Source: Isoperla grammatica
Taxonomy: Eukaryota > Arthropoda > Insecta > Plecoptera > Perlodidae
Assembly: GCA_945910005.1 (NCBI GenBank)
Contig: CAMDTW010000642.1
Coordinates: forward strand, 62,001-126,000
DNA: 64,000 nt
Direction: 5' to 3'
This document shows, one piece after another, positions 32,601 through 47,800 of the stretch (the first letter of the stretch is position 1; every line of letters starts with the position of its first letter). A program made the translations under genes and the position numbers. The notes below the pieces were generated by a model, which was not told the origin of the DNA, ran no database searches, and saw nothing but the letters and a program-made list of their open reading frames with translations.

Positions 32601-35288
32601 ATGTCTCTTACTTAGCGCAGGGTTTATCAAGTACAGTCACCGTCACAAGCAAGAAAACATGCGTTGTCCTGATATGTTGAATGTAGTGGCTTCTATAACA
32701 CTGACTTAGCGCAGGGTTTATCAAGTACAGTCACCGTCACAAGCAAGGAAACATGCGTTGTCCTGATATGTTGCATGTAGTGGCTTCTATGTCACTGACT
32801 TAGCGCAGGGTTTATCAAGTACAGTCACCGTCACAAGCAAGGAAACATGCGTTGTCCTCATACGTTGCATGTAGTCGCTTCTATGCCACTGACTTAGCGC
32901 AGGGTTTATCAAGTACAGTCACCGTCACAAGCGAGGAAACATGCGTTGTCCTGATATGTTGCATGTTGTGGCTTTCATGTCACTGACTTAGCGCAGGGTT
33001 TATCAAGTACAGTCACCGTCACAAGCAAGGAAACATGCGTTGTCCTCATATGTTGCATGTAGTGGCTTCGTTGTCACTGACTTAGCGCAGGGTTTATCAA
33101 GTACAGTCACCGTCACAAGCAAGGAAACATGCGTTGTCCTGATATGTTGCATGTTGTGGCTTCTATGTCACTGACTTAGCGCAGGGTTTATCAAGTACAG
33201 TCACCGTCACAAGCAAGGAAACATGCGTTGTCCTGATATGTTGCATGTAGTGGCTTCTATGTCATTGACTTAGCGCAGGGTTTATCAAGTACAGTCACCG
33301 TCACAAGCGAGGAAACATGCGTTGTCCTCATACGTTGCATGAAGTGGCTTCTATGTCACTGACTTAGCGCAGGGTTTATCAAGTACAGTCACCGTCACAA
33401 GCGAGGAAACATGCGTTGTCCTGATATGTTGCATGTAGTGGCTTCTATGTCACTGACTTAGCGCAGGGTTTATCAAGTACAGTCACCGTCACAAGCGAGG
33501 AAACATGCGTTGTCCTCATTCGTTGCATGTAGTGGCTTCTATGTCACTGACTTAGCGCAGGGTTTATCAAGTACAGTCACCGTCACAAGCGTATAACGTG
33601 CGTTGTGCTGATACGTTGCATGTAGTGGATTCTATGTCACTGACTTAGCGCAGGGTTTATCAAGTACTGTCACCGTCACAATAGAGGAAACATGCGTTGT
33701 CCTGATATGTTGCATGAAGTCGCTTCTATGTCACTGACTAAGCGCAGGGTTTATCAAGAACAGTCACCGTCACAAGCAAGGAAACATGCGTTGTCCTGAT
33801 ATGTTGCATGTAGTGGCTTCTATGTCACTGACTTAGCGCAGGGTTTATCAAGTACAGTCACCGTCACAAGCAAGGAAACATGCGTTGTCCTGATACGTTG
33901 CATGTAGTGGCTTCTATGTCACTGACTAAGCGCTGGGTTTATCAAGTACAGTCACCGTCACAAGCAAGGAAACATGCGTTGTCCTGATATGTTGCATGAA
34001 GTAGCTTTCATGTCACTGACTTAGCGCAGGGTTTATCAAGTACAGTCACCGTCACAATAGAGGAAACATGCGTTGTTCTCATATGTTGCATGAAGTGACT
34101 TTCATGTCACTGACTTAGCGCAGGGTTTATCAAGTACAGTCACCGTCACAAGCAAGGAAACATGCGTTGTCCTGATATGTTGCATGAAGTAGCTTCTATG
34201 TCACTGACTTAGCGCAGGGTTTATCAAGTACAGTCATCCTCACAATAGAGTAACATGCGTTGTCCTGATATGTTGCATGTAGTGGCTTCTATGTCACTGA
34301 CTAAGCGCAGGGTTTATCAAGTACAGTCACCGTCACAAGCAAGGAAACATGGGTTGTCCTGATATGTTGCATGTAGTAACTTATATGTCACTGACTTAGC
34401 GCAGGGTTTATCAAGTACAGTCACCGTCACAAGCAAGGAAACATGCGTTGTCCTGATATGTTGCATGTTGTGGCTTCTATGTCACTGACTTAGCGCAGGG
34501 TTTATCAAGTACAGTCGCCGTCACAAAAGAGGAAACATGGGTTGTCCTGATATGTTGCATGAAGTGGCTTCTATGTCACTGACTTAGCGCAGGGTTTATC
34601 AAGTACAGTCGCCGTCACAATAGAGGAAACATGCGTTGTCCTGATATGTTGCATGTAGTGGCTTTCATGTCACTGACTTAGCGCAGGGTTTATCAAGTAC
34701 AGTCACCGTCACAAGCGAGGAAACATGCGTTGTTCTGATATGTTGCATGTAGTGGCTTCTATGTCACTGACTTAGCCCAGGGTTTATCAAGTACAGTCAC
34801 CGTCACAATAGAGGAAACATGCGTCGTCCTGATACGTTGCATGTATTGGCTTCTATGTCACTGACTTAGCGCAGGGTTTATCAAGTACAGTCACCGTCAC
34901 AAGCAAGTAAACATGCGTTGTGCTGATACGTTGCATGTAGTGGCTTTCATGTCACTGACTTAGCGCAGGGTTTATCAAGTACAGTCACCGTCACAAGCAA
35001 GGAAACATGCATTGTCCTGATACGTTTCATGTAGTGGCTTCTATGTCACTGACTTAGCGCAGGGTTTATCAAGTACAGTCACCGTCACAATAGAGAAAAC
35101 ATGCGTTGTCCTGATACGTTGCATGTAGTGGCTTTCATGTCACTGACTTAGCGCAGGGTTTATCAAGTACAGTCACCGTCACAAGCGAGGAAACATGCGT
35201 TGTTCTGATATGTTGCATGTAGGGGCTTCTATGTCACTGACTTAGCCCAGGGTTTATCAAGTACAGTTACCGTCGCAAGCAAGGAAAC
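26653..35288 (+). repeat. One full higher-order repeat unit (8636 bp, about 92 monomers)
   Basis: Bounded by two occurrences of a distinctive monomer with gtcaaggactaagcg (near 26690 and 35326), preceded in both by ttaccgtcgcaag. The same landmark recurs near 50070 and 57956. Inside the unit the 4-bp-deleted monomer appears twice, 2441 bp (26 monomers) apart. Confidence 0.8.
28306..29433 (+). repeat. Six-monomer (564-bp) tandem duplication within the HOR
   Basis: The monomers with ctaatacgtcgcatg, cagtgtccgtcac and gcggtgtcctg occur twice, exactly 564 bp (6 x 94) apart: cagtgtcc near 28505 and 29069. The same pair occurs near 51886/52450 and 59772/60336. It is single-copy at 1-400 and 7434-7830. 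It is thus a derived change spread through several HOR units. Confidence 0.85.
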
Positions 35289-38200
35289 ATGCGTTGTCCT
35301 GATATGTTGCATGTAGTGGCTTCTATGTCAAGGACTAAGCGCAGGGTTTATCAAGTACAGTCACCGTCACAAGCGAGGAAACATGCGTTGTCCTCATATT
35401 TTGCATGTAGTGGCTTCTATGTCACTGACTTAGCGCAGGGTTTATCAAGTACAGTCACCGTCACAATAGAGGAAACATGCGTTGTTCTCATATGTTGCAT
35501 GAAGTGACTTTCATGTCACTGACTTAGCGCAGGGTTTATCAAGTACAGTCACCGTCACAAGCAAGGAAACATGCGTTGTCCTGATATGTTGCATGAAGTA
35601 GCTTCTATGTCACTGACTTAGCGCAGGGTTTATCAAGAACAGTCACCGTCACAAGCAAGGAAACATGCGTTGTCCTCATATGTTGCATGTAGTGGCTTCT
35701 ATGTCACTGACTTACCGCAGGGTTGATCAAGTACAGTCACCTTCACAAGCGAGGAAACATGCGTTGTTCTCATATGTTGCATGAAGTGGCTTTCATGTCA
35801 CTGACTTAGCGCATGGTTTATCAAGTACAGTCACCGTCACAAGCGAGGAAACATGCGTTGTTCTCATATGTTGCATGAAGTGGCTTTCATGTCACTGACT
35901 TAGCGCAGGGTTTATCAAGTACAGTCACCGTCACAAGCAAGGAAACATGCGTTGTCCTGATATGTTGCATGTTGTGGCTTCTATGTCACTGACTAAGCGC
36001 AGGGTTTATCAAGTACAGTCACCGTCACAAGCAAGGAAACATGCGTTGTCCTGATATGTTGCATGAAGTGGCCTTCATGTCACTGACTTAGCGCAAGGTT
36101 TATCAAGTAAAGTCACCGTCACAAGCAAGGAAACATGCGTTGTCCTGATATGTTGCATGTAGTGGCTTCTATGTCACTGACTTAGCGCAGGGTTTATCAA
36201 GTACAGTCACCGTCACAAGCAAGGAAACATGCGTTGTCCTCATACGTTGCATGAAGTGGCTTCTATGTCACTGACTTAGCGCAAGGTTTATCAAGTACAC
36301 CGTCACAAGCAAGGAAACATGCGTTGTCCTGATATGTTGCATATAGTGGCTTCTATGTCACTGACTAAGCGCAGGGTTTATCAAGTACAGTCACCGTCAC
36401 AATAGAGAAAACATGCGTTGTCCTCATACGTTGCATGTAGTGGCTTCTATGTCACTGACTTAGCTCAGGGTTTATCAAGTACAGTCACCGTCACAAGCGA
36501 GGAAACATGCGTTGTTCTGATATGTTGCATGTAGTGGCTTAATGTCACTGACTTAGCTCAGGGTTTATCAAGTACAGTCACCGTTTCAAGCGTGGAAAAA
36601 TGCGTTGTCCTCATATGTTGCATGTAGTAGCTTCTATGTCACTGACTTAGCGCAGGGTTTATCAAGTACAGTCACCGTCACAAGCAAGGAAACATGCGTT
36701 GTCCTCATACGTTGCATGTAGTGGCTTCTATGTCACTGACTTAGCGCAGGGTTTATCAAGTACAGTCACCGTCACAAGCAAGGAAACATGCGTTGTCCTC
36801 ATACGTTGCATGTAGTGGCTTCTATGTCACTGACTTAGCGCAGGGTTTATCAAGTACAGTCACCGTCACAAGCAAGGAAACATGCGTTGTCCTGATACGT
36901 TGCATGTAGTGGCTTTCATGTCACTGACTTAGTGCAGGGTTTATCAATTACAGTCACCGTCACAAGCAAGAAAACATGCGTTGTCCTCATATGTTGCATA
37001 AAGTGGCTTCAATGTCACTGACTTAGCGCAAGGTTTATCAAGTACAGTCACCTTCACAAGCGAGGACACATGCGTTGTTCTCATATGTTGCATGAAGTGG
37101 CTTTCATGTCACTGACTTAGCGCAGGGTTTATCAAGTACAGTCACCGTCACAAGCGAGGAAACATGCGTTGTTCTCATAAGTTGCATGAAGTGGCTTTCA
37201 TGTCACTGACTTAGCGCAGGGTTTATCAAGTACAGTCACCGTTACAAGCAAGGAAACATGCGTTGTCCTGATATGTTGCATGTAGTAGCTTCTATGTAAC
37301 TGACTAAGCGCAGGGTTTATCAAGTTCAGACACCGTCACAAGCAAGGAAACATGCGTTGTCCTGATATGTTGCATGTAGTGGCCTTCATGTCACTGACTT
37401 AGCGCAAGGTTTATCAAGTACAGTCACCGTCACAAGCAAGGAAACATGCGTTATCCTGATATGTTGCATGAAGTGGCTTCTATGTCACTTACTTAGCGCA
37501 GGGTTTATCAAGTACAGTCACCGTCACAAGCAAGGAAACATGCGTTGTCCTCATATGTTGCATGTAGTGGCTTTTATGTCACTGACTTAGCGCAGGGTTT
37601 ATCAAGTACAGTCACCGTCACAAGCAAGGAAACATGCGTTGTCCTCATACGTTGCATGTAGTGGCTTCTATGTCACTGACATAGCGCAGGGTTTATCAAG
37701 TACAGTCACCGTCGCAAGCAAGGAAACATGCGTTGTCCTGATATGTTGCATGTAGTGGCTTCTATGTCACTGACATAGCGCAAGGTTTATCAAGTACAGT
37801 CACCGTCACAAGCAAGGAAACATGCGTTGTGCTGATACGTTGCATGTAGTGGCTTTCATGTCACTGACTTAGCGCAGGGTTTATCAAGTACAGTCACCGT
37901 CACAAGCAAGGAAACATGCATTGTCCTGATACGTTTCATGTAGTGGCTTCTATGTCACTGACTTAGCGCAGGGTTTATCAAGTACAGTCACCGTCACAAG
38001 CGAGGAAACATGCGTTGTCCTCATACGTTGCATGTAGTGGCTTCTATGTCACTAACTTAGCGCAGGGTTTATCAAGTACAGTCACCTTCACAAGCGAGGA
38101 AACATGCGTTGTTCTCATATGTTGCATGAAGTGGCTTTCTTGTCACTGACTAAGCGCAGGGTTAATCAAGTACAGTCACCGTCACAAGCGAGGAAACATG

Positions 38201-39420
38201 CGTTGTTCTCATATGTTGCATTGAGTGACTTTCATGTCACTGACTTAGCGCAAAGTTTATCAAGTACAGTCACCGTCACAAGCAAGGAAACATGCGTTGT
38301 CCTGATATGTTGCATGTAGTGGCTTCTATGTCACTGACATAGCGCAGGGTTTATCAAGTACAGTCACCGTCACAAGCGAGGAAACATGCGTTGTCCTCAT
38401 ATGTTGCATAAAGTGGCTTCAATGTCACTGACTTAGCGCAAGGTTTATCAAGTACAGTCACCTTCACAAGCGAGGACACATGCGTTGTTCTCATATGTTG
38501 CATGAAGTGGCTTTCATGTCACTGACTTAGCGGAGGGTTTATCAAGTACAGTCACCGTCACAAGCGAGGAAACATGCGTTGTTCTCATATGTTGCATGAA
38601 GTGGCTTTCATGTCACTGACTTAGCGCAGAGTTTATCAAGTACAGTCACCGTCACAAGCAAGGAAACATGCGTTGTCCTCATATGTTGCAATAAAGTGGC
38701 TTCAATGTCACTGACTTAGCGCAAGGTTTATCAAGTACAGTCACCTTCACAAGCGAGGACACATGCGTTGTTCTCATATGTTGCATGAAGTGGCTTTCAT
38801 GTCACTGACTTAGCGCAGGGTTTATCAAGTACAGTCACCGTCGCAAGCGAGGAAACATGCGTTGTTCTCATAAGTTGCATGAAGTGGCTTTCATGTCACT
38901 GACTTAGCGCAGGGTTTATCAAGTACAGTCACCGTCACAAGCAAGGAAACATGCGTTGTCCTGATATGTTGCATGTAGTAGCTTCTATGTAACTGACTAA
39001 GAGCAGGGTTTATCAAGTACAGTCACCGTCACAAGCAAGGAAACATGCGTTGTCCTGATATGTTGCATGTAGTGGCCTTCATGTCACTGACTTAGCGCAA
39101 GGTTTATCAAGTACAGTCACCGTCACAAGCAAGGAAACATGCGTTATCCTGATATGTTGCATGAAGTGGCTTCTATGTCACTTACTTAGCGCAGGGTTTA
39201 TCAAGTACAGTCACCGTCACAAGCAAGGAAACATGCGTTGTCCTGATATGTTGCATGTAGTGGCCTTCATGTCACTGACTTAGCGCAAGGTTTATCGAGT
39301 AAAGTCACCGTCACAAGCAAGGAAACATGCGTTGTCCTGATATGTTGCATGTAGTGGCTTCTATGTCACTGACTTAGCGCAGGGTTTATCAAGTACAGTC
39401 ACCGTCACAAGCAAGGAAAC

Positions 39421-42400
39421 ATGCGTTGTCCTCATACGTTGCATGAAGTGGCTTCTATGTCACTGACTTAGCGCAAGGTTTATCAAGTACACCGTCACAA
39501 GCAAGGAAACATGCGTTGTCCTGATATGTTGCATATAGTGGCTTCTATGTCACTGACTAAGCGCAGGGTTTATCAAGTAAAGTCACCGTCACAATAGAGA
39601 AAACATGCGTTGTCCTCATACGTTGCATGTAGTGGCTTCTATGTCACTGACTTAGCTCAGGGTTTATCAAGTACAGTCACCGTCACAAGCGAGGAAACAT
39701 GCGTTGTTCTAATATGTTGCATGTAGTGGCTTTCATGTCACAGACTAAGCTCAGGGTTTATCAAGTACAGTCACCGTTTCAAGCGTGGAAAATTGCGTTG
39801 TCCTCATATGTTGCATGTAGTAGCTTCTATGTCACTGACTTAGCGCAGGGTTTATCAAGTACAGTCACCGTCACAAGCAAGGAAACATGCGTTGTCCTCA
39901 TACGTTGCATGTAGTGGCTTCTGTGTCACTGACTTAGCGCTGGGTTTATTAAGTACAGTCACCGTCACAAGCGAGGAAACATGCGTTGTCCTCATAAGTT
40001 GCATGAAGTGGCTTTCATGTCACTGACTTAGCGCAGGGTTTATCAAGTACAGTCACCGTCACAAGCAAGGCAACATGCGTTGTCCTGATATGTTGCATGA
40101 AGTGGCTTCTATGTCACTGACTTAGCGCAGGGTTTATCAAGTACAGTCACCGTCACAAGCGAGGGAACATGCGTTGTCCTGATATGTTGCATGTAGTGGC
40201 TTTCATGTCACTGACATAGCGCAGTGTTTATCAAGTACAGTCACCGTCACAAGCGGGAAAACATGCGTTGTCCTGATATGTTGCATGTAGGGGCTTTCAT
40301 GTCACTGACATAGCGCAGGGTTTATCAAGTACAGTCACCGTCACAATAGAGGAAACATGTGTTGTCCTCATATGTTGCATGAAGTGGCTTCTATGTCACT
40401 GACTTAGCGCAGGGTTTATCAAGTACAGTCGCCGTCACAAAAGAGGAAACATGGGTTGTCCTGATATGTTGCATGAAGTGGCTTCTATGTCACTGTCTTA
40501 GCGCAGGGTTTATCAAGTACAGTCACCGTCACAATAGAGGAAACATGCGTTGTTCTGATATGTTGCATGTAGTGGCTTTCATGTCACTGACTTAGCGCAG
40601 GGTTTATCATGTTCAGTCACCGTCACAAACAAGGAAACATGCGTTGTCCTGATATGTTGCATGTAGTGGCTTCTATGTCACTGATTTAGCGCAGGGTTTA
40701 TCAAGTACAGTCACCGTCACACTAGAGAAAACATGCGTTGTCCTGATACGTTGCATGTAGTGGCTTTCATGTCACTGACTTAGCGCAGGGTTTATCAAGT
40801 TCAGTCACCGTCACAAGCGAGGAAACATGCGTTGTTCTGATATGTTGCATGTAGTGGCTTCTATGTCACTGACTTAGCCCAGGGTTTATCAAGTACAGTC
40901 ACCGTCACAATAGAGGAAACATGCGTCGTCCTGATACGTTGCAAGTATTGGCTTCTATGTCACTGACTTAGCGCAGGGTTTATCAAGTACAGTCACCGTC
41001 ACAAGCAAGTAAACATGCGTTGTGCTGATACGTTGCATGTAGTGGCTTTCATGTCACTGACTTAGCGCAGGGTTTATCAAGTACAGTCACCGTCACAAGC
41101 AAGGAAACTTGCATTGTCCTGATACGTTTCATGTAGTGGCTTCTATGTCACTGACTTAGCGCAGGGTTTATCAAGTACAGTCACCGTCACAATAGAGAAA
41201 ACATGCGTTGTCCTGATACGTTGCATGTAGTGGCTTCTATGTCACTGACTTAGCGCAGGGTTTATCAAGTACAGTCACCGTCACAAGCAAGGAAACATGC
41301 GTTGTCCTCATACGTTGCATGTAGTGGCTTCTATGTCACTGACTTAGCGCAGGGTTTATCAAGTACAGTCACCGTCACAAGCGAGGAAACATGCGTTGTC
41401 CTCATACGTTTCATGTAGTGGCTTCTATGTCACTGACTTAGCGCAGGGTTTATCAAGTACAGTCACCTTCACAAGTGAGGAAACATGAGTTGTCCTCATA
41501 TTTTGCATGAAGTGGCTTTCATGTCACTGACTTAGCGCAGGGTTTATCAAGTACAGTCACCTTCACAAGCGAGGAAACATGCGTTGTTCTTATATGTTGC
41601 ATGAAGTGGCTTTCATGTCACTGACTTAGCGCAGGGTTTATCAAGTACAGTCACCGTCACAAGCGAGGAAACATGCGTTGTCCTCATACGTTGCATGTAG
41701 TGGCTTCTATGTCACCTACTTAGCGCAGGGTTTATCAAGTACAGTCACCTTCACAAGCGAGGAAACATGCGTTGTTCTCATATGTTGCATGAAGTGGCTT
41801 TCTTGTCACTGACTAAGCGCAGGGTTAATCAAGTACAGTCAGCGTCACAAGCGAGGAAACATGCGTTGTTCTCATATGTTGCATTAAGTGACTTTCATGT
41901 CACTGACTTAGCGCAAAGTTTATCAAGTACAGTCACCGTCACAAGCAAGGAAACATGCGTTGTCCTGATATGTTGCATGTAGTGGCTTCTATGTCACTGA
42001 CTTAGCGCAGGGTTTATCAAGTACAGTAACCGTCACAAGCAAGGAAACATGCGTAGTCCTGATACGTTGCATGTAGTGGCTTCTATGTCTCTTACTTAGC
42101 GCAGGGTTTATCAAGTACAGTCACCGTCACAAGCAAGAAAACATGCGTTGTCCTGATATGTTGCATGTAGTGGCTTCTATAACACTGACTAAGCGCAGGG
42201 TTTATCAAGTACAGTCACCGTCACAAGCAAGGAAACATGCGTTGTCCTGATATGTTGCATGTAGTGGCTTCTATGTCACTGACTTAGCGCAGGGTTTATC
42301 AAGTACAGTCACCGTCACAAGCAAGGAAACATGCGTTGTCCTCATACGTTGCATGTAGTCGCTTCTATGCCACTGACTTAGCGCAGGGTTTATCAAGTAC

Positions 42401-44867
42401 AGTCACCGTCACAAGCGAGGAAACATGCGTTGTCCTGATATGTTGCATGTAGTGGCTTTCATGTCACTGACTTAGCGCAGGGTTTATCAAGTACAGTCAC
42501 CGTCACAAGCAAGGAAACATGCGTTGTCCTCATATGTTGCATGTAGTGGCTTTGTTGTCACTGACTTAGCGCAGGGTTTATCAAGTACAGTCACCGTCAC
42601 AAGCAAGGAAACATGCGTTGTCCTGATATGTTGCATGTTGTGGCTTCTATGTCACTGACTTAGCGCAGGGTTTATCAAGTACAGTCACCGTCACAAGCAA
42701 GGAAACATGCGTTGTCCTGATATGTTGCATGTAGTGGCTTCTATGTCATTGACTTAGCGCAGGGTTTATCAAGTACAGTCACCGTCACAAGCGAGGAAAC
42801 ATGCGTTGTCCTCATACGTTGCATGAAGTGGCTTCTATGTCACTGACTTAGCGCAGGGTTTATCAAGCACAGGCACCGTCACAAGCGAGGTAACATGCGT
42901 TGTCCTGATATGTTGCATGTAGTGGCTTCTATGTCACTGACTTAGCGCAGGGTTTATCAAGTACAGTCACCGTCACAAGCGAGGAAACATGCGTTGTCCT
43001 CATTCGTTGCATGTAGTGGCTTCTATGTAACTGACTTAGCGCAGGGTTTATCAAGTACAGTCACCGTCACAAGCGTATAACGTGCGTTGTGCTGATACGT
43101 TGCATGTAGTGGATTCTATGTCACTGACTTAGCGCAGGGTTTATCAAGTACAGTCACCGTCACAATAGAGGAAACATGCGTTGTCCTGATATGTTGCATG
43201 AAGTCGCTTCTATGTCACTGACTAAGCGCAGGGTTTATCAAGTACAGTCACCGTCACAAGCAAGGAAACATGCGTTGTCCTGATATGTTGCATGTAGTGG
43301 CTTCTATGTCACTGACTTAGCGCAGGGTTTATCAAGTACAGTCACCGTCACAAGCAAGGAAACATGCGTTGTCCTGATACATTGCATGTAGTGGCTTCTA
43401 TGTCACTGACTAAGCGCTGGGTTTATCAAGTACAGTCACCGTCACAAGCAAGGAAACATGCGTTGTCCTGATATGTTGCATGAAGTAGCTTCTAAGTCAC
43501 TGACTTAGCGCAGGGTTTATCAAGTACAGTCATCCTCACAATAGAGTAACATGCGTTGTCCTGATATGTTGCATGTAGTGGCTTCTATGTCACTGACTAA
43601 GCGCAGGGTTTATCAAGTACAGTCACCGTCACAAGCAAGGAAACATGGGTTGTCCTGATATGTTGCATGTAGTAACTTTTATGTCACTGACTTAGCGCAG
43701 GGTTTATCAAGTACAGTCACCGTCACAAGCAAGGAAACATGCGTTGTCCTGATATGTTGCATGTTGTGGCTTCTATGTCACTGACTTAGCGCAGGGTTTA
43801 TCAAGTACAGTCGCCGTCACAAAAGAGGAAACATGGGTTGTCCTGATATGTTGCATGAAGTGGCTTCTATGTCACTGACTTAGCGCAGGGTTTATCAAGT
43901 ACAGTCACCGTCACAATAGAGGAAACATGCGTTGTCCTGATATGTTGCATGTAGTGGCTTTCATGTCACTGACTTAGCGCAGGGTTTATCAAGTACAGTC
44001 ACCGTCACAAGCGAGGAAACATGCGTTGTTCTGATATGTTGCATGTAGTGGCTTCTATGTCACTGACTTAGCCCAAGGTTTATCAAGTACAGTCACCGTC
44101 ACAATAGAGGAAACATGCGTCGTCCTGATACGTTGCATGTATTGGCTTCTATGTCACTGACTTAGCGCAGGGTTTATCAAGTACAGTCACCGTCACAAGC
44201 AAGTAAACATGCGTTGTGCTGATACGTTGCATGTAGTGGCTTTCATGTCACTGACTTAGCGCAGGGTTTATCAAGTACAGTCACCGTCACAAGCAAGGAA
44301 ACATGCATTGTCCTGATACGTTTCATGTAGTGGCTTCTATGTCACTGACTTAGCGCAGGGTTTATCAAGTACAGTCACCGTCACAATAGAGAAAACATGC
44401 GTTGTCCTGATACGTTGCATGTAGTGGCTTTCATGTCACTGACTTAGCGCAGGGTTTATCAAGTACAGTCACCGTCACAAGCGAGCAAAACATGCGTTGT
44501 TCTGATATGTTGCATGTAGTGGCTTCTATGTCACTGACTTAGCGCAGGGTTTATCAAGTACAGTCACCTTCACAAGCGAGGAAACATGCGTTGTTCTCAT
44601 ATGTTGCATGAAGTGGCTTTCATGTCACTGACTTAGCGCAGGGTTTATCAAGTACAGTCACCGTCACAATAGAGGAAACATGCGTTGTTCTCATATGTTG
44701 CATGAAGTGACTTTCATGTCACTGACTTAGCGCAGGGTTTATCAAGTACAGTCACCGTCACAAGCAAGGAAACATGCGTTGTCCTGATATGTTGCATGAA
44801 GTAGCTTCTATGTCACAGACTAAGCTCAGGGTTTATCAAGTACAGTCACCGTTTCAAGCGTGGAAAC
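39421..44867 (+). repeat. 5447-bp tandem duplication, copy 1
   Basis: Aligned with copy 2 at a constant offset of 5447 for about 5.1 kb (39421 to about 44540). Only a handful of substitutions were noticed (for example near 39939, 40664, 42444 and 42866). It lacks two monomers (188 bp) relative to copy 2 at about 44541, and its last 55 bp (about 44813-44868) come from another phase of the repeat. Confidence 0.88.
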
Positions 44868-47800
44868 ATGCGTTGTCCTCATACGTTGCATGAAGTGGCT
44901 TCTATGTCACTGACTTAGCGCAAGGTTTATCAAGTACACCGTCACAAGCAAGGAAACATGCGTTGTCCTGATATGTTGCATATAGTGGCTTCTATGTCAC
45001 TGACTAAGCGCAGGGTTTATCAAGTAAAGTCACCGTCACAATAGAGAAAACATGCGTTGTCCTCATACGTTGCATGTAGTGGCTTCTATGTCACTGACTT
45101 AGCTCAGGGTTTATCAAGTACAGTCACCGTCACAAGCGAGGAAACATGCGTTGTTCTAATATGTTGCATGTAGTGGCTTTCATGTCACAGACTAAGCTCA
45201 GGGTTTATCAAGTACAGTCACCGTTTCAAGCGTGGAAAATTGCGTTGTCCTCATATGTTGCATGTAGTAGCTTCTATGTCACTGACTTAGCGCAGGGTTT
45301 ATCAAGTACAGTCACCGTCACAAGCAAGGAAACATGCGTTGTCCTCATACGTTGCATGTAGTGGCTTCTGTGTCACTGACTTAGCGCAGGGTTTATTAAG
45401 TACAGTCACCGTCACAAGCGAGGAAACATGCGTTGTCCTCATAAGTTGCATGAAGTGGCTTTCATGTCACTGACTTAGCGCAGGGTTTATCAAGTACAGT
45501 CACCGTCACAAGCAAGGCAACATGCGTTGTCCTGATATGTTGCATGAAGTGGCTTCTATGTCACTGACTTAGCGCAGGGTTTATCAAGTACAGTCACCGT
45601 CACAAGCGAGGGAACATGCGTTGTCCTGATATGTTGCATGTAGTGGCTTTCATGTCACTGACATAGCGCAGTGTTTATCAAGTACAGTCACCGTCACAAG
45701 CGGGAAAACATGCGTTGTCCTGATATGTTGCATGTAGGGGCTTTCATGTCACTGACATAGCGCAGGGTTTATCAAGTACAGTCACCGTCACAATAGAGGA
45801 AACATGTGTTGTCCTCATATGTTGCATGAAGTGGCTTCTATGTCACTGACTTAGCGCAGGGTTTATCAAGTACAGTCGCCGTCACAAAAGAGGAAACATG
45901 GGTTGTCCTGATATGTTGCATGAAGTGGCTTCTATGTCACTGTCTTAGCGCAGGGTTTATCAAGTACAGTCACCGTCACAATAGAGGAAACATGCGTTGT
46001 TCTGATATGTTGCATGTAGTGGCTTTCATGTCACTGACTTAGCGCAGGGTTTATCATGTTCAGTCACCGTCACAAACAAGGAAACATGCGTTGTCCTGAT
46101 ATGTTGCATGTAGTTGCTTCTATGTCACTGATTTAGCGCAGGGTTTATCAAGTACAGTCACCGTCACACTAGAGAAAACATGCGTTGTCCTGATACGTTG
46201 CATGTAGTGGCTTTCATGTCACTGACTTAGCGCAGGGTTTATCAAGTTCAGTCACCGTCACAAGCGAGGAAACATGCGTTGTTCTGATATGTTGCATGTA
46301 GTGGCTTCTATGTCACTGACTTAGCCCAGGGTTTATCAAGTACAGTCACCGTCACAATAGAGGAAACATGCGTCGTCCTGATACGTTGCAAGTATTGGCT
46401 TCTATGTCACTGACTTAGCGCAGGGTTTATCAAGTACAGTCACCGTCACAAGCAAGTAAACATGCGTTGTGCTGATACGTTGCATGTAGTGGCTTTCATG
46501 TCACTGACTTAGCGCAGGGTTTATCAAGTACAGTCACCGTCACAAGCAAGGAAACTTGCATTGTCCTGATACGTTTCATGTAGTGGCTTCTATGTCACTG
46601 ACTTAGCGCAGGGTTTATCAAGTACAGTCACCGTCACAATAGAGAAAACATGCGTTGTCCTGATACGTTGCATGTAGTGGCTTCTATGTCACTGACTTAG
46701 CGCAGGGTTTATCAAGTACAGTCACCGTCACAAGCAAGGAAACATGCGTTGTCCTCATACGTTGCATGTAGTGGCTTCTATGTCACTGACTTAGCGCAGG
46801 GTTTATCAAGTACAGTCACCGTCACAAGCGAGGAAACATGCGTTGTCCTCATACGTTTCATGTAGTGGCTTCTATGTCACTGACTTAGCGCAGGGTTTAT
46901 CAAGTACAGTCACCTTCACAAGTGAGGAAACATGAGTTGTCCTCATATTTTGCATGAAGTGGCTTTCATGTCACTGACTTAGCGCAGGGTTTATCAAGTA
47001 CAGTCACCTTCACAAGCGAGGAAACATGCGTTGTTCTTATATGTTGCATGAAGTGGCTTTCATGTCACTGACTTAGCGCAGGGTTTATCAAGTACAGTCA
47101 CCGTCACAAGCGAGGAAACATGCGTTGTCCTCATACGTTGCATGTAGTGGCTTCTATGTCACCTACTTAGCGCAGGGTTTATCAAGTACAGTCACCTTCA
47201 CAAGCGAGGAAACATGCGTTGTTCTCATATGTTGCATGAAGTGGCTTTCTTGTCACTGACTAAGCGCAGGGTTAATCAAGTACAGTCAGCGTCACAAGCG
47301 AGGAAACATGCGTTGTTCTCATATGTTGCATTAAGTGACTTTCATGTCACTGACTTAGCGCAAAGTTTATCAAGTACAGTCACCGTCACAAGCAAGGAAA
47401 CATGCGTTGTCCTGATATGTTGCATGTAGTGGCTTCTATGTCACTGACTTAGCGCAGGGTTTATCAAGTACAGTAACCGTCACAAGCAAGGAAACATGCG
47501 TAGTCCTGATACGTTGCATGTAGTGGCTTCTATGTCTCTTACTTAGCGCAGGGTTTATCAAGTACAGTCACCGTCACAAGCAAGAAAACATGCGTTGTCC
47601 TGATATGTTGCATGTAGTGGCTTCTATAACACTGACTAAGCGCAGGGTTTATCAAGTACAGTCACCGTCACAAGCAAGGAAACATGCGTTGTCCTGATAT
47701 GTTGCATGTAGTGGCTTCTATGTCACTGACTTAGCGCAGGGTTTATCAAGTACAGTCACCGTCACAAGCAAGGAAACATGCGTTGTCCTCATACGTTGCA